This document shows, piece after piece, positions 63,399 to 64,000 of a stretch of 64,000 bases of DNA (positions within the stretch are counted from its first letter, which is position 1; each line of letters opens with the position of its first letter). A program made the translations under genes and the position numbers. The stretch is from Paenibacillus sp. L3-i20. Its GTDB lineage: Bacteria > Bacillota > Bacilli > Paenibacillales > Paenibacillaceae. The notes under the pieces are model-generated. The model was not told the DNA's origin and made no database searches. It saw only the letters and a list, made by a program, of their open reading frames with translations. The stretch lies in assembly GCF_022180385.2 (NCBI RefSeq), contig NZ_BQME02000002.1:310001-374000 (forward strand), written 5' to 3'.

Positions 63399-64000
63399 TG
63401 TAATCGTCACTATTGATATTCAAAAACCGACACCAAAATTGAGTTTTGGTAAAACGCTAATCATCGGTTCAAGCGAAACAGGGCAGGATTACAAATCGTA
63501 TGCAAACTTAGAGGCGGTCAAATTGGATTTCGCGAGCACTAGCGAAATATACAAGGCGGCCTTCGCTTTATTTAACCAGGGGGATAATGCTCCTACTGAA
63601 ATTGCGGTTATGCTGCACAAAACTGCCGGTGAGACGCTAGAAGCGTTTCTGCCGTCGATTTTTTCGAAAGACTGGTATTTTCTTGTTTCGACAAGCGGTA
63701 CTGTCGGCAGTATTACGACGATTGCTGATGCAGTAGAGCTTGAAGGATCAAGACAGTTTGTAGCTAGTTCAAGTAATAAGACAGAGTTGGCAGCGATTAA
63801 AGCAAAAGGCTATAGCCGAACAAGTATCCTTTATCATACAGATACATCGAATTATCCAGAAGCTGCATGGATTGGTGAGACGGGTTCTGACGAAGTTGGC
63901 AGTGCTACCTGGAAGTTTAAAACATTAAGAGGTATCGTTCCTCTTGATCTGACAGCTACAGAACTGAATGAGATTCATGAACTGGGTGCAAATACGTATG
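63385..64000 (+). CDS. Contractile tail sheath-like protein (partial)
   Basis: The first 205 residues are inside the window, beginning SIHDVIVTIDIQKPTPK with LSFGKTLIIGSSETGQDYKS. This resembles tail sheath/DUF3383 proteins of myophage-type phages and tailocins. The start is TTG 63385, eight bases after AAGGAGG. The gene continues past 64000, so the length cannot be judged. Confidence 0.7.
   Translation, partial: MSIHDVIVTIDIQKPTPKLSFGKTLIIGSSETGQDYKSYANLEAVKLDFASTSEIYKAAFALFNQGDNAPTEIAVMLHKTAGETLEAFLPSIFSKDWYFLVSTSGTVGSITTIADAVELEGSRQFVASSSNKTELAAIKAKGYSRTSILYHTDTSNYPEAAWIGETGSDEVGSATWKFKTLRGIVPLDLTATELNEIHELGANTY

Noticed and set aside
1..64000. CRISPR arrays, rRNA or tRNA genes
   Set aside because: No regularly spaced direct repeats with unique spacers and no tRNA cloverleaf or rRNA sequence were recognised by eye; a tRNAscan or CRISPR search was not possible.

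Overview
This window comes from an endospore-forming, Gram-positive Bacillota chromosome, most likely the Paenibacillaceae (Paenibacillus or a close relative such as Cohnella). The reasons are the conserved block remA-gmk-rpoZ-coaBC-priA-def-fmt-rsmB-rlmN-prpC-prkC-rsgA-rpe-spoVM-rpmB-asp23-fakA-degV-recG, the sporulation genes spoVM and a SpoVIF-like gene, a gerA/gerC/gerB receptor operon, AGGAGG-type ribosome binding sites with many TTG and GTG starts, and moderate GC. The assignment rests on gene content and order; no marker-gene comparison was possible.

Layout. 1-3620: the end of a cation P-type ATPase, then dapF and a homocysteine methyltransferase/methylenetetrahydrofolate reductase fusion. 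3848-24866: the housekeeping block, mostly co-directional with many 1-4 bp overlaps; spoVM (26 codons) lies at 18701, and rpmB with a structured leader is the only gene on the other strand. 25079-35102: mixed accessory genes. These are a secreted alpha-carbonic anhydrase, an SRAP abasic-site protein, a DUF2515 protein, an ABC exporter operon that ends in its own PadR regulator and starts with a 38-bp perfect palindrome over the promoter, an SOS-type Y-family polymerase with YolD, and a glycosyltransferase. 35229-39129: the germinant receptor operon. 39243-43434: a TPP-riboswitch-headed operon for a thiamine-precursor ABC transporter, with a YkoF-like thiamine-binding protein and a TatD-family hydrolase. 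43561-45793: two cell-wall hydrolases and small proteins. 45958-48782: an ABC-2 transporter next to a LytTR regulator fused to a dead ABC ATPase. 49135-50921: a complete IS1182-family element next to nupC-deoD. 53342-57192: a Gmad2 protein, an ECF sigma/anti-sigma pair, yjfB, and a SUFU-domain protein.

From about 57.4 kb to the end lies a phage-derived region. It has a divergent lysogeny switch (ImmA/IrrE protease and XRE repressor on the minus strand, four matching operators inside two opposed promoters), a replication module, an ArpU-family late regulator followed by 11-bp tandem repeats and a terminator, and then directly a neck-terminator-like protein and a tail-sheath-like protein. No terminase, portal or capsid gene stands between ArpU and the tail genes. 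This gene order suggests a contractile phage-tail-like particle (tailocin) or a rearranged prophage; the window ends inside the sheath gene.

The most interesting items are the tail-first phage region with its four-operator switch, the 11-bp repeat array and leader terminator after ArpU, the second structured RNA with its own terminator between the TPP riboswitch and its transporter genes, the TatD hydrolase in the thiamine salvage operon, the LytTR/pseudo-ATPase fusion, a candidate structured RNA at 57234-57397, and a frameshifted crystallin-like gene inside the phage region.
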